A DNA stretch of 64,000 nt from CBDFKQ01 sp965248855 (GTDB lineage Bacteria > Bacteroidota > Bacteroidia > Cytophagales > 172606-1), in contig CBDFKQ010000027.1 of assembly GCA_965248855.1 (NCBI GenBank), forward strand, positions 89,563 through 153,562, read 5' to 3'. Positions within the stretch are counted from its first letter, which is position 1. Every line of letters starts with the position of its first letter. This document shows positions 9,376 through 17,903 of the stretch, in pieces. The notes beneath the pieces are model-generated. The model saw nothing but the letters and a program-made list of their open reading frames with translations, did no database searches and was not told the DNA's origin. Made by a program: the position numbers and the translations under genes.

Positions 9376-9762
9376 TTAATCCTCCAGCCAATTCAAAACT
9401 CCTTTTTTAATAACGTATATAAAGCCAACCAATAATAAGCCCATAAATAAAATCATTTCTATAAAGGCCGTAAGGCCTAATTCTCTAAAATTTACTGCCC
9501 ACGGATACATAAAAATTATTTCAACATCAAATAAAACAAAAAGAATAGCAGTTAAAAAATATTTAACCGAAATAGGCATTCTTGCATCACCCTTTGCCTC
9601 AATACCACTTTCAAATGCTTCATCTTTTACTGCCCCATGCCTTTTTGGACCTAATAGATGAGTAAGAATCAAAGCAAAAACAATAAAGCCTAATGCACAA
9701 CCCAATTGTATAAATAATGGAAGGTAATCGGACGGTATATATGTTTTTTGAAGTAAAATCAT
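9376..9762 (-). CDS. nuoA: NADH-quinone oxidoreductase subunit A
   Basis: Small membrane subunit of complex I with three predicted helices (128 residues). The conserved loop EAFESGIEAKGDARMPISVK around residue 49-68, between helices 1 and 2, contains the acidic and glycine pattern of the family (a cysteine in that loop of many homologs is I here). The following helix has FVLFDVEIIFMYPWAV, another signature. It is the first gene of the nuo operon; a phylum-type promoter lies about 45 bases upstream. Confidence 0.96.
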   Translation of the reverse strand: MILLQKTYIPSDYLPLFIQLGCALGFIVFALILTHLLGPKRHGAVKDEAFESGIEAKGDARMPISVKYFLTAILFVLFDVEIIFMYPWAVNFRELGLTAFIEMILFMGLLLVGFIYVIKKGVLNWLED

Positions 9763-10115
9763 TTTTTAACTTTATCTTTTTAATCCTATGTCAGTTTTGA
9801 GAAGCGACAAATTTATATGCCTAAAACGACTTTTTCAACAGAAAGTAGGTTTTATATTTAAATGAAACCAAAATTTATAATTATTCTGTTTATAAAGTCT
9901 TTTGAAGGTGATATATACAATAATAATTTTTAATTAAGTTATTTTAATTAGGTTTTTACATATTCGATCGGGTGTAATATTAGTTTAAAAAACTGATTAA
10001 TCCGATTTTGCTTTTTTTAGTATAATGAAGAATTTTAAAATTGAAATTAAAATATATTTAACCCTGTTTAAAAATACTTTAATCCTACTTTAATTTTTTA
10101 ATTCACTCAAGAGGT
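9763..10115. other. Intergenic region upstream of nuoA (353 bases)
   Basis: AT-rich spacer between the end of the potassium channel gene and nuoA, both on the minus strand. It holds the nuo promoter (9808-9839). No open frame, tRNA or strong terminator hairpin is visible in the remaining 270 bases; a short imperfect repeat (AGTTT-AAA-AAACT near 9984) is too weak to call a terminator for the channel gene. Confidence 0.6.
9808..9839 (-). promoter_or_regulatory. Predicted promoter of the nuo operon
   Basis: On the minus strand the sequence TAAATTTG (9815 to 9808) matches the Bacteroidota -7 consensus TAnnTTTG exactly. Exactly 20 bases upstream lies GTTG (9839 to 9836), three of four bases of the -33 element TTTG. 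The predicted start leaves a leader of about 40 bases before the nuoA ATG. Spacing and position are right; activity is inferred. Confidence 0.5.
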
Positions 10116-11075
10116 TTATTTACTAATTTCTTTATGAATATTTAATTTATGTAATTCCAGAATTGTAGTTTTTCCATCCTCACTTTCTTTATACATAGGT
10201 ATAAATTTTCTGTTGAAAAGTATTTCATTAAAAGTATATGAAGTTCGTTGGTGAACGTAATTAGAAAAAACATCATCGAAGCCTCGTAGATTAACATACA
10301 ATTCCACATCCGAAACGATTAAATCGTTTTCTGTAAATTCATAAAATGGGCTATTTTCTGTAATGGGGTGAACCACCGTCCAACTCATTGGCATACTATC
10401 AACACGACTTCTTTCCAAATCTAATGTAAAATATTTATAAATCGGATTTTCGTTTTCTATCGTCTGCAAACCTACTGTTACCTTTATTTCCAATTCGGTT
10501 AAAGCATGTTTATCTTTATATGCAGCAAAGCGAAACATCAATCCAAAAGATTCTTTATAGGGGCTTATTAAAGCATGATCGCTAAAAATAAGATAGCTTT
10601 TTGGTTTCGAAAACCTTCCATAAATTAAACCTGTTGCAATAGCAAGGGATAAAAAACCGGTTAATGCTTCAATACCTGCAACTAAATTTGCGAAATCACC
10701 TATAGGATTTACACGGCCATAACCCACAGTTGTGAAGGTTTGGGTGCTAAAATAAAAAAGTTGTTTGTAATTATTTAAATTATTTCCAATAACAACCCCA
10801 TCAAATTGAGCAGGGCCAATCGCAAAATAGATGGTTGCAAAAACCAAATTAATAAACAAATAAAATAGTACTATTATAAAAATAAATTTCCACAATGGCA
10901 GGTTGAGCATATCGTGAAACACACTTATTCTTTTCCAAACAGGCATCCCTTCTTTAATCAAATTAAAAGTCCCATCCTTATTGATAAACCTCCCTCCACC
11001 ACTGTTATTGTTATTACTGAACCCGGTATCATTGTTCGGGTTTGAAAATAGATTTGTTTTTTTATAATCTGTCAT
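10116..11075 (-). CDS. KirBac-type inward rectifier potassium channel
   Basis: Two-helix potassium channel of the inward rectifier family. Helix 1 is at about residues 64-84, the pore loop has the selectivity filter T115-T-V-G-Y-G120 preceded by STQTF, and helix 2 is at about 132-152. Residues 155-310 form the cytoplasmic immunoglobulin-like Kir domain, which begins with SKPKSYLIFSDHALISPYK, as in KirBac proteins. The first 35 residues are polar, with an NNNNSGGG run. Length 319 compares with 333 for KirBac1.1. It is monocistronic and diverges from the following DinB-like gene. Ligand control cannot be read from sequence. Confidence 0.93.
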   Translation of the reverse strand: MTDYKKTNLFSNPNNDTGFSNNNNSGGGRFINKDGTFNLIKEGMPVWKRISVFHDMLNLPLWKFIFIIVLFYLFINLVFATIYFAIGPAQFDGVVIGNNLNNYKQLFYFSTQTFTTVGYGRVNPIGDFANLVAGIEALTGFLSLAIATGLIYGRFSKPKSYLIFSDHALISPYKESFGLMFRFAAYKDKHALTELEIKVTVGLQTIENENPIYKYFTLDLERSRVDSMPMSWTVVHPITENSPFYEFTENDLIVSDVELYVNLRGFDDVFSNYVHQRTSYTFNEILFNRKFIPMYKESEDGKTTILELHKLNIHKEISK

Positions 11076-11254
11076 TCAATAAAATTGATATTTTTAATAA
11101 AGCTATGAAAATTTATTATTTTTTAATTAATACAAATTACTGTGGGGCTTGAAATTTAGTAAACCAAATATTTTAGTTTTTAAAAATAATTTTTAAAATT
11201 GTTTAATTTCGAACAAATATTTAAGTTTTAAAACTATCTACAAGATTAATAACT

Positions 11255-11716
11255 ATGAATTACGAGATTAATAATATTAGAAAAATAAGGACTAGTCTAC
11301 TTAATATAATCAAGGATTTAAGTTTGGATCAATTAAACATGGTTCCAACTAATTTTAACAATAACATTATTTGGAATCTGGCTCATTTAATATCAGCTCA
11401 GCAGGGAATTTGTTACAAAAGGTCAGAAAAAAATATTCATATAAGCGAAGATTTTTATAATGCTTACAAACCGGGTTCAAAACCTGAAAAACCACTTACC
11501 GAAATTGAAATTGAAGAAGTAAAAAAATTGTTATTTACATCATTGGATTTGCTTGAGAACGATGTTGACAATAATGTTTTTGAAGGATATAAAACTTGGA
11601 ATTCCAGATATGATGTCGAAATAAAAAATATTAATGATGCAATAAGTTTCTTACAGTTTCATGAAGGTTTACATATGGGTTATATTATGGCATTGAAAAA
11701 AATTGTAACCGAATAA
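11255..11716 (+). CDS. DinB-like (DinB_2) four-helix protein
   Basis: Small helical protein of the DinB/YfiT superfamily (153 residues). The three histidines that commonly bind a metal in this fold are visible: H44 in WNLAHLISAQQ, and H136 and H140 in FHEGLHMGY. Many members are thiol-dependent transferases or stress proteins, but the substrate of this one cannot be deduced. It stands alone between a divergent potassium channel gene and a downstream cyclophilin gene, and a terminator hairpin follows at 11775. Confidence 0.85.
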   Translation: MNYEINNIRKIRTSLLNIIKDLSLDQLNMVPTNFNNNIIWNLAHLISAQQGICYKRSEKNIHISEDFYNAYKPGSKPEKPLTEIEIEEVKKLLFTSLDLLENDVDNNVFEGYKTWNSRYDVEIKNINDAISFLQFHEGLHMGYIMALKKIVTE

Positions 11717-11740
11717 TAATTTTTAAAATAATAATATCAA

Positions 11741-11767
11741 AAAACCGATATTGATATATTCATAATT
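11741..11767 (+). repeat. Dispersed intergenic motif, copy a
   Basis: CCGATATTGATATATTCATAATT in the spacer after the DinB-like gene, given here as CGATATTGATATATT followed by CATAATT. It differs from the copies at 35440 and 59345 at two positions. No coding potential. See the finding on this motif. Confidence 0.5.
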
Positions 11768-11774
11768 GCATTTT

Positions 11775-11807
11775 AAAAAAGGGATGTTTGATAACATCTC
11801 TTTTTTT
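11775..11807 (+). terminator. Rho-independent terminator after the DinB-like gene
   Basis: Stem of GGGATGTT with AACATCTC (one G-T pair) extended by A-T pairs, loop TGAT, followed by a run of seven T. It lies 60 bases after the stop codon of the DinB-like gene and before the separately transcribed cyclophilin gene. Confidence 0.75.
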
Positions 11808-11874
11808 GTTTTCAAACAATATATTATTAGATATTAAATTTTATATTTTTGATTTTATTTAATTTTCCAATTTT

Positions 11875-12588
11875 ATGAAAAAGATTTCAATTTATATTTT
11901 ATTCCTTTTTTTATCGGTTTTTTTATCTTTAAGTGTTTCTGCACAAAAAAAATCCAAGAAGGATTATATAATTACCATTGCTACTTCATATGGAGATATG
12001 AAGCTTGTTTTGTATGACGAAACTCCAAAACATAAGGCAAATTTTCTTAAACTGGTTAAAAAGAATTTTTACGACAGTTTATTGTTCCACCGTGTAATGA
12101 ATAATTTTATGATTCAGGGTGGTGATCCAAAATCCAAAACAGCAAAGCCCGGCGAGCAATTGGGAGAAGGTGATGTTGGTTATACTATTCCGGCGGAGTT
12201 TAATGAAAAACTTTTTCATAAGAAAGGTGCTTTGGCCGCAGCCCGAGATAATAATCCTCAAAAGGCATCAAGTGGTTGTCAATTTTATATTGTTCAAGGG
12301 AAAAAATTTACTGATGCTATGTTCCCTAATGCAGAAAAACGCTCTGGTAGAACAATACCTGAAGATCAAAAAGAAATTTACAGAACAATTGGCGGGGCAC
12401 CACATTTAGATATGAACTATACTGTTTATGGCGAGGTAATTGACGGCCTTGATGTGATCGATAAAATAATTGTTCGACCAACCGATAAACAATACAGGCC
12501 TATTGATGATATAAAAATGAAAATATCGAGTGAAAAAATATCGAAAAAAAAAATAAAAAAATTATATAATTATACATTTCCAAATTAA
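11875..12588 (+). CDS. Secreted cyclophilin-type peptidyl-prolyl isomerase
   Basis: Prolyl cis-trans isomerase exported to the periplasm. Residues 1-23 form a signal peptide ending SVSA before QKK. The cyclophilin fold follows with LFHRVMNNFMIQGGDP (catalytic arginine in FHRV, and QGGDP) and SSGCQFYIVQGKKF. The family usually has HxLDG..TVFGEV near the end; here it is HLDMNYTVYGEVIDGLDV. The C-terminus is lysine-rich. Length 237. A TATTTTTG -7-like element lies at 11844-11851. The following RmlD-like gene begins 21 bases later and may be cotranscribed. Confidence 0.93.
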   Translation: MKKISIYILFLFLSVFLSLSVSAQKKSKKDYIITIATSYGDMKLVLYDETPKHKANFLKLVKKNFYDSLLFHRVMNNFMIQGGDPKSKTAKPGEQLGEGDVGYTIPAEFNEKLFHKKGALAAARDNNPQKASSGCQFYIVQGKKFTDAMFPNAEKRSGRTIPEDQKEIYRTIGGAPHLDMNYTVYGEVIDGLDVIDKIIVRPTDKQYRPIDDIKMKISSEKISKKKIKKLYNYTFPN

Positions 12589-12608
12589 GGAATTAGAAAA
12601 CAAAAATT

Positions 12609-13511
12609 ATGAAAAAGACAATTTTAGTAACGGGTTCAAATGGTTTACTAGGTCAAAAGCTCGTAAAACTAATTACCGATAAAAACGAATACCAACTCAT
12701 TGCAACCGCAAAAGGAGATAACCGCCTGCCTGCTGATGAAGATTATATTTACCAAAGTTTAGATATAACAAATAAAGAAGAAATTGAAAACCTTATTACC
12801 AAGGTTAATCCTAATTATATTATTCATACAGCTGCAATGACTAACGTAGATCAATGCGAAAGTGAAAAAGAAGCCTGTATTAAATTAAATGTTGATGCTG
12901 TCAGGTATTTAAAAAACGTATGCGAAGAAAAAAATATTTTTCTTTTGCATTTATCTACTGATTTCATTTTTGATGGCGAAAACGGTCCTTACGATGAAGA
13001 AGCTGAAGGAAAACCATTAAGTTTTTATGGAGAGAGTAAGCTTGAAGCAGAAAAGATTTTAATTGAAAGCAAAGGACCTTGGGCGATAGCAAGAACTGTG
13101 TTGGTTTATGGTATTGCAAACGACATGAGCAGAAGCAATATAATATTATGGGTGAAAAAATCTCTTGAAGATGGAAAAACAATCAATGTAGTAGATGACC
13201 AATGGCGCACACCGACACTTGCTGAAGATTTAGCGATGGGATGTTATTTAATAATAAAAAACGAAGCAAAAGGTATATATAATATTTCGGGAGATGAATT
13301 ATTAACCCCATATCAAATGGCATTACAAACTGCCGATTTTTTTAAACTGGATAAAAATTTAATTAACAGAGCCACGGCAGCCACATTTACACAACCTGCA
13401 AAAAGACCGCCACGCACAGGTTTTATTATTACAAAAGCGCGAGAAAAATTAAATTATAATCCGGTAAATTTTAATGAAGGTATTGGAGTGTTGGCTTCGC
13501 AAATTCTTTAG
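12609..13511 (+). CDS. RmlD-like NAD(P)-dependent sugar-nucleotide reductase
   Basis: Short-chain dehydrogenase of the dTDP-4-dehydrorhamnose reductase type (300 residues). The dinucleotide motif G9-x2-G12-x2-G15 and the active-site Y140-x3-K144 (YGESK) are visible, with the family strand HLSTDFIFDGENGPYDE. RmlD makes dTDP-L-rhamnose, but there are no other rhamnose genes nearby, so an alternative role in a related family (for example a methionine-adenosyltransferase-beta-like reductase) is possible. It ends 15 bases before the first of two lipoprotein genes. Confidence 0.85.
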   Translation: MKKTILVTGSNGLLGQKLVKLITDKNEYQLIATAKGDNRLPADEDYIYQSLDITNKEEIENLITKVNPNYIIHTAAMTNVDQCESEKEACIKLNVDAVRYLKNVCEEKNIFLLHLSTDFIFDGENGPYDEEAEGKPLSFYGESKLEAEKILIESKGPWAIARTVLVYGIANDMSRSNIILWVKKSLEDGKTINVVDDQWRTPTLAEDLAMGCYLIIKNEAKGIYNISGDELLTPYQMALQTADFFKLDKNLINRATAATFTQPAKRPPRTGFIITKAREKLNYNPVNFNEGIGVLASQIL

Positions 13512-13525
13512 AAATTTTATCAGCC

Positions 13526-14419
13526 ATGAAAAATTTATTAATTATTTCTTTATTACTGATCCTTTCAAGCTGTGCAACTTTTATACATGGAACAAAACAA
13601 AAAATTAAAGTCGTTTCAAATCCTAATGGCTCTACTATTAAAAATAATGGCATTCCATTTGGAACTACAACCGATACGACTGTAAATATTTCGGAATTAT
13701 TAAAAAATAATCTTAGTTATTTACATATTACAAAAGCTGGCCCCAAATTGCCGAAAAATGTTATCTCTTTTGACATTCTACCAATAGTTTCACAAGCAGT
13801 TAAAAACCTTGCAATACCCGGTGAACCTTATCAATTGATTAAATATCAAATAAGCTATGAAAGGTATTTAACAGAAAAATTAAGTTTTGAATTATCTTTT
13901 TTAAAAAAGAACGCCATCTGTCCTGATTGCGAATATAAAACTGTATTTTCTAAAAATCCTTTTGGTGAATCCAACGCTGCAAAATTTTCAGAAGTTTATC
14001 AGGTAAGTTTGATTTTGAAAAAATATTGGAAAAAGGGTTTTCACACTGATTTTGGTCTTGCTTATAGAGAATTAAAAGCAAAGAATGCTCAAGTTATATG
14101 GAAAGAGCATGATACATTTATTTTACATGTCGGTGATTTTGATTTTATAAGTAATGTAAGAATTAAAGCAAAAGATTATCAAATTAAATTGCTTACAGGA
14201 TATTGCTTTTTAATACCTGCTTTTACTAAAAAAGATTTTATTACTCTAGATATTTTTGGAGGGATTACGCCCTATTATAGGTTTGTTGATTTAGATCATT
14301 ATCAACTTACAAGATATTATTCAGAAATTCCATATTCGTTAAAAACAAATGAATCTGAAAGTACATCAAGGCTCATTTTAGCTTTTCAGCTTGGTTTTAA
14401 AGTTGGATTAATGTTTTAA
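13526..14419 (+). CDS. Lipoprotein, shorter copy of a tandem pair
   Basis: Predicted lipoprotein with signal peptide and lipobox LILSSC around residue 13-18, followed by ATFIHGTKQKIK, a motif common in envelope lipoproteins with PEGA-like domains. The first 40 codons are about 85% identical in DNA to the downstream gene at 14487. After NPNGSTIKNNG it lacks about 115 residues present in that gene and resumes with LPKNVISFDILPIV, an all-beta C-terminal region that may be a small outer-membrane barrel. A CPDC motif is conserved as CLNC in the neighbour. Function unknown. Length 297. Confidence 0.75.
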   Translation: MKNLLIISLLLILSSCATFIHGTKQKIKVVSNPNGSTIKNNGIPFGTTTDTTVNISELLKNNLSYLHITKAGPKLPKNVISFDILPIVSQAVKNLAIPGEPYQLIKYQISYERYLTEKLSFELSFLKKNAICPDCEYKTVFSKNPFGESNAAKFSEVYQVSLILKKYWKKGFHTDFGLAYRELKAKNAQVIWKEHDTFILHVGDFDFISNVRIKAKDYQIKLLTGYCFLIPAFTKKDFITLDIFGGITPYYRFVDLDHYQLTRYYSEIPYSLKTNESESTSRLILAFQLGFKVGLMF

Positions 14420-14486
14420 TTGATAATTATTATTTTGGTTTAATAATTGTATGCGTTCAATTACCCATTTATCAAGCCAAACTAAA

Positions 14487-15614
14487 ATGAAAAATTTAAT
14501 AATTCTTCCTTTGTTATTAATCCTTTCAAGCTGTGCAACTATTATACATGGAACAAAACAAAAAATTAAAATCATTTCAAATCCGAATGGTTCTCAAATA
14601 TTTGTCAATGGAAAAAAGGCAGGAATAACTCCTGCAATAGTAACATTGAAAAGAAAAGACTTAATAGAAATTCAAGTTTCTCATCCTGGTTATGAAGATA
14701 AAGTAATGGCATTCCGAGGTAAAGTTGAAAAGAAATATTTAATTGGGGATGCACTACTTTCATTACCAACTTTTGGTTTACCATTTATTATTGATGGGTC
14801 ATCAGGTGCAGCACTAAGGTTTAAATTTGATAGCTTAACGTTTAATCTTGATTTAAAAAACGATTCTGTTAAAAATGAAATAAGGGAATCGATAAAAATT
14901 AATAACATACAAAAGAAAGAAGAACAACTTTTAAAAAATGATATAAGTTTAAAATTTATCACTTTAGAGATTAATAAAATTAAAAATGAGATAGCAAATA
15001 ATAAAAAAAGTAATTTACAATCCCCCAAAAATATTATTAGTTTCGACATATTGCCTTTAATACTTCAAGCTGCTTTTGATAATGGTAATCAACAGTTTAT
15101 TCAATATAGTTTAAATTATGAAAGGTTTATAGCTAAGAAATGGAGCGTTGAACTTTCTTTTATTAAAAAAAATCCTACTTGCCTAAATTGTTTATATCAT
15201 TCATCAGATGGAGAGGATGATTTTAATGTAATGAAATTTACTGAAACATTCCAAGGAGGAATTACTTTAAAAAGATTTTGGAAGAAAGGTTTTCATAGTG
15301 ATCTTGGCTTCGCTTACCGTTATTCTCACCATGACAAGGCTGAAATTTTATTTACTGCAACCCATCCAACAAGGTCGGATAATTTGCATGATGTGGTTGA
15401 GACTGCAAATGATTACAAAATTAATTTTTCAAGTGGATATCGTTTTAAATTCGCCATTAAAGAAAATTTTATATTACTCGATTTTTATACCATATTATCT
15501 CCATATTTTAGATATCTCTATTATACGCAAAGTACATATCCTCAGCCTTTAATATATAACCATTGGAGTGGCGACCTTCAATTTGGTATAAAATTAGGTT
15601 ATATGTTCCGATAA
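14487..15614 (+). CDS. Lipoprotein with PEGA-like domain, longer copy of a tandem pair
   Basis: Predicted lipoprotein (375 residues from the ATG at 14487; an upstream in-frame ATG at 14451 would put 12 extra polar residues before the signal peptide and is unlikely). After the lipobox LILSSC, residues about 25-75 resemble a PEGA domain (SNPNGSQIFVNGKKAGITPA), then a membrane-like glycine-rich stretch, a lysine-rich helical linker (about 125-180), and the same beta-rich C-terminal region as in the upstream paralog. Function unknown; probably envelope-associated. Confidence 0.78.
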   Translation: MKNLIILPLLLILSSCATIIHGTKQKIKIISNPNGSQIFVNGKKAGITPAIVTLKRKDLIEIQVSHPGYEDKVMAFRGKVEKKYLIGDALLSLPTFGLPFIIDGSSGAALRFKFDSLTFNLDLKNDSVKNEIRESIKINNIQKKEEQLLKNDISLKFITLEINKIKNEIANNKKSNLQSPKNIISFDILPLILQAAFDNGNQQFIQYSLNYERFIAKKWSVELSFIKKNPTCLNCLYHSSDGEDDFNVMKFTETFQGGITLKRFWKKGFHSDLGFAYRYSHHDKAEILFTATHPTRSDNLHDVVETANDYKINFSSGYRFKFAIKENFILLDFYTILSPYFRYLYYTQSTYPQPLIYNHWSGDLQFGIKLGYMFR

Positions 15615-15675
15615 TCTTTTTTATTTGAATGGTTTTAATTAACTACGCAGTATTATTTATTAATATTTATACGCT

Positions 15676-16527
15676 ATGCTTAATTTAATCAAATTTTCAA
15701 TTTCTATTGCCTTTTTTTTGTTTTATACCGTTTCAATTAAGGCAGGAACGGTGGAAACCATTGAGGTTTACAGCCTTTCAATGAAGAAGCACATTTTTGT
15801 TAATATAATTAAACCTCAAAACTATTCATCATCGCAAAAAAAATATGAAGTGGTTTACCTGCTTCATGGTTTTGGTGGTAGTTATAAAGATTGGATATTA
15901 GGACTTCCTAAAAATTATTTAACTGATTTATCAGATAAATACAATTTCATATTTGTTTGTCCAGATGCTAAAAACAGTTTTTATTTGGATAGCCCGGTTA
16001 ATAAAGAAAGCCTTTACGAAACATTTATGATAAAAGAATTAATCCCTTTTATTGATCAAAAATTTAAAACCATTAATTCTAAAAGCGGAAGATTTATTAC
16101 CGGAATTAGCATGGGAGGGCAAGGTGCAATTTATTTGGCTATTCGAAATCCGGAAAAATATTTGGCTGCCGGCAGTACAAGCGGTGCCATTGATTTAACC
16201 ATCGTTACTGAATACGATTGGACTTTAGATGAAATGACTGCCATATTGGGAGACAATAAAAAATATCCTGAGCGGTATACCGAAAACTCTGTTTTGAATA
16301 TGGTAGATCAATTAAAACAAAGCAAAGTACCTGTTATTGTTGATTGTGGTGCGCAAGACGAATTTTTTATTGAAGCCAACAGAAAATTTCATACTAAATT
16401 AATGACCGCGATTGTTAATTATGAATATTTAGAAAATAAAGGAAAGCATGATTTTAAATATTGGGCTACAACTATTGAAAGTCATTTGATATTTTTTCAA
16501 AAGCAGTTACAATCCGTTCAAAAGTAA
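15676..16527 (+). CDS. Secreted esterase of the esterase D / CE1-like family
   Basis: Alpha/beta hydrolase (283 residues) with an N-terminal signal peptide to about residue 23. The oxyanion region is HGFGGSYKDW and the nucleophile elbow is G143-I-S145-M-G. The acid and histidine are probably in VDCGAQDEFF and ENKGKHDFKYW. Family members hydrolyse acetyl, feruloyl or formyl esters; the exported position suggests action on polysaccharide acyl groups or other external esters rather than S-formylglutathione. Stand-alone gene. Confidence 0.88.
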   Translation: MLNLIKFSISIAFFLFYTVSIKAGTVETIEVYSLSMKKHIFVNIIKPQNYSSSQKKYEVVYLLHGFGGSYKDWILGLPKNYLTDLSDKYNFIFVCPDAKNSFYLDSPVNKESLYETFMIKELIPFIDQKFKTINSKSGRFITGISMGGQGAIYLAIRNPEKYLAAGSTSGAIDLTIVTEYDWTLDEMTAILGDNKKYPERYTENSVLNMVDQLKQSKVPVIVDCGAQDEFFIEANRKFHTKLMTAIVNYEYLENKGKHDFKYWATTIESHLIFFQKQLQSVQK

Positions 16528-16565
16528 TTTTTAATTTAAATAATTTTTATTTTTGATAAATTTTA

Positions 16566-17489
16566 ATGCTTAGTCGGCTTCGGGTTATAATCAGAAAGTA
16601 TTTCGGATTTTCATATAAAGAAATTAATGGATTTTTAGTAGTTATCCTCATTCTAATAGTGGTGATTACAGCACCATTATTATTTGATATTTTATATAAC
16701 CCTACCCAAGCTTTATCAAATTCTGAAAAACAAAAATTTGACAGCATTACTTCATTATTAGAAAAAGTAAACACAAATAATGTTATAACATCTACAACAT
16801 TATTTGTTGTAGAAAAGAAAGTATTTTATTTCGATCCTAATCAAATTTCTCAAGAGCAATTTCAACAATTGGGTTTAAAGGAATTTATAGCAAAGCGGAT
16901 AATAAATTATCGTGCAAAAGGAGGTCATTTCAAAAAGAAGGAAGATCTTTTAAAAATTTACGATTTTCCTAAGGATCTTTATGTTGAGTTAGAGCCTTAT
17001 ATTCAAATTCAAAAATATGAAAGTAAAAAATTATTAAGTGGGTTTGAAAATAAAAATCCAGGGAAGAAATTTGAAAAAAAAGTAATACAAAAACTTACAA
17101 ATTTTGACTTAAACACTGCGGATACTATTCAATTAAAATTAATAAATGGAATAGGTACCGGATATGCAAAACGAATAATTAAATACAGAGATGCCTTAGG
17201 CGGTTTTTATGAAGTAAACCAAGTGAGAGAAGTATATGGGTTGCCGCCGGCCACGGCAGATGAATTATTAAAATACGCTTTTATAAAAGCGGAAGTGAAA
17301 AAAATAAATGTTAATAATGCAACCGTAAACGAATTAGATAAACATCCTTACATTTCTTATAAGCTGGCAAGTTTGATAATCAATTATAAAACCCAACATG
17401 GAAATTTTAATTCTATCGATGATTTAAATCAGATCAGGGCACTGGATAAAGATGTCCTAACCAAGTTTGCTCCCTATTTAGAATATTGA
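16566..17489 (+). CDS. Membrane-anchored helix-hairpin-helix protein
   Basis: A single transmembrane helix at about residues 20-42 is followed by three helix-hairpin-helix units: one near residue 100 (LGLKEFIAKRIINYRAKGGH), one near 190 (FDLNTADTIQLKLINGIGTG), and one near 255 (INVNNATVNELDKHPYISYK). The last two have the ComEA-like NxAxxxEL pattern. This architecture is common in Bacteroidota and is often linked to DNA binding or uptake, but no other competence gene is nearby. Length 307. Confidence 0.85.
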   Translation: MLSRLRVIIRKYFGFSYKEINGFLVVILILIVVITAPLLFDILYNPTQALSNSEKQKFDSITSLLEKVNTNNVITSTTLFVVEKKVFYFDPNQISQEQFQQLGLKEFIAKRIINYRAKGGHFKKKEDLLKIYDFPKDLYVELEPYIQIQKYESKKLLSGFENKNPGKKFEKKVIQKLTNFDLNTADTIQLKLINGIGTGYAKRIIKYRDALGGFYEVNQVREVYGLPPATADELLKYAFIKAEVKKINVNNATVNELDKHPYISYKLASLIINYKTQHGNFNSIDDLNQIRALDKDVLTKFAPYLEY

Positions 17490-17552
17490 AACTTAATTAT
17501 TATTAATAATTTATTTAATAATAACGGATTTAATTAAAAAAAATAATTTTTA

Positions 17553-17588
17553 AATTATCAGTTTATCGATATAGACAAATTTATAATT
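17553..17588 (+). repeat. Dispersed intergenic motif, copy b
   Basis: Contains AATTATCAGTTTATCGATAT, which matches 19 of 20 bases of the copy at 52280. It lies in the spacer between the convergent HhH gene and the DUF6496 gene. Confidence 0.5.
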
Positions 17589-17619
17589 CTAAAATTATTC
17601 TTAAAAAGAAGAAAAAGTT

Positions 17620-17796
17620 TTACTTTTTTTTCTTTGGCACTTTCCCGCCTTCCTTTTTTGCTTCTGAAAGCCCAATAGCAATAGCTTGCTTTTTATCGGT
17701 TACTTTTTTACCGGTACCGGTTTTTAATTTTCCTTCCTTCATTTCGTGCATTGTTTCAGCAACTTTCTCTTGTGACTTTTCTCCGTATTTTGCCAT
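17620..17796 (-). CDS. DUF6496 small basic protein
   Basis: A 58-residue lysine-rich open frame. It begins MAKYGEKSQEKVAETMHEMK, continues with EGKLKTGTGKKVTDKKQAIA and ends IGLSEAKKEGGKVPKKKK. The pattern K-QAIAIGLSEA-K is the hallmark of the DUF6496 family of short basic proteins that are widespread in bacteria and of unknown function; the composition suggests nucleic acid binding. Convergent with the HhH gene and divergent from the hydrolase at 17904. Confidence 0.85.
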   Translation of the reverse strand: MAKYGEKSQEKVAETMHEMKEGKLKTGTGKKVTDKKQAIAIGLSEAKKEGGKVPKKKK

Positions 17797-17903
17797 AATT
17801 TTATATTTTTAAATTATAAAATTTTAACAAAAAAAATCTGTGCCATTTCTTCAAAAATGGAATTAAATCCGATAGAATAACCTTAATAAACAAAACTATA
17901 AAA

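Noticed and set aside
12079..12409. Overlapping frames on both strands inside the cyclophilin gene
   Set aside because: Shadow frames of a complete, well-conserved gene.
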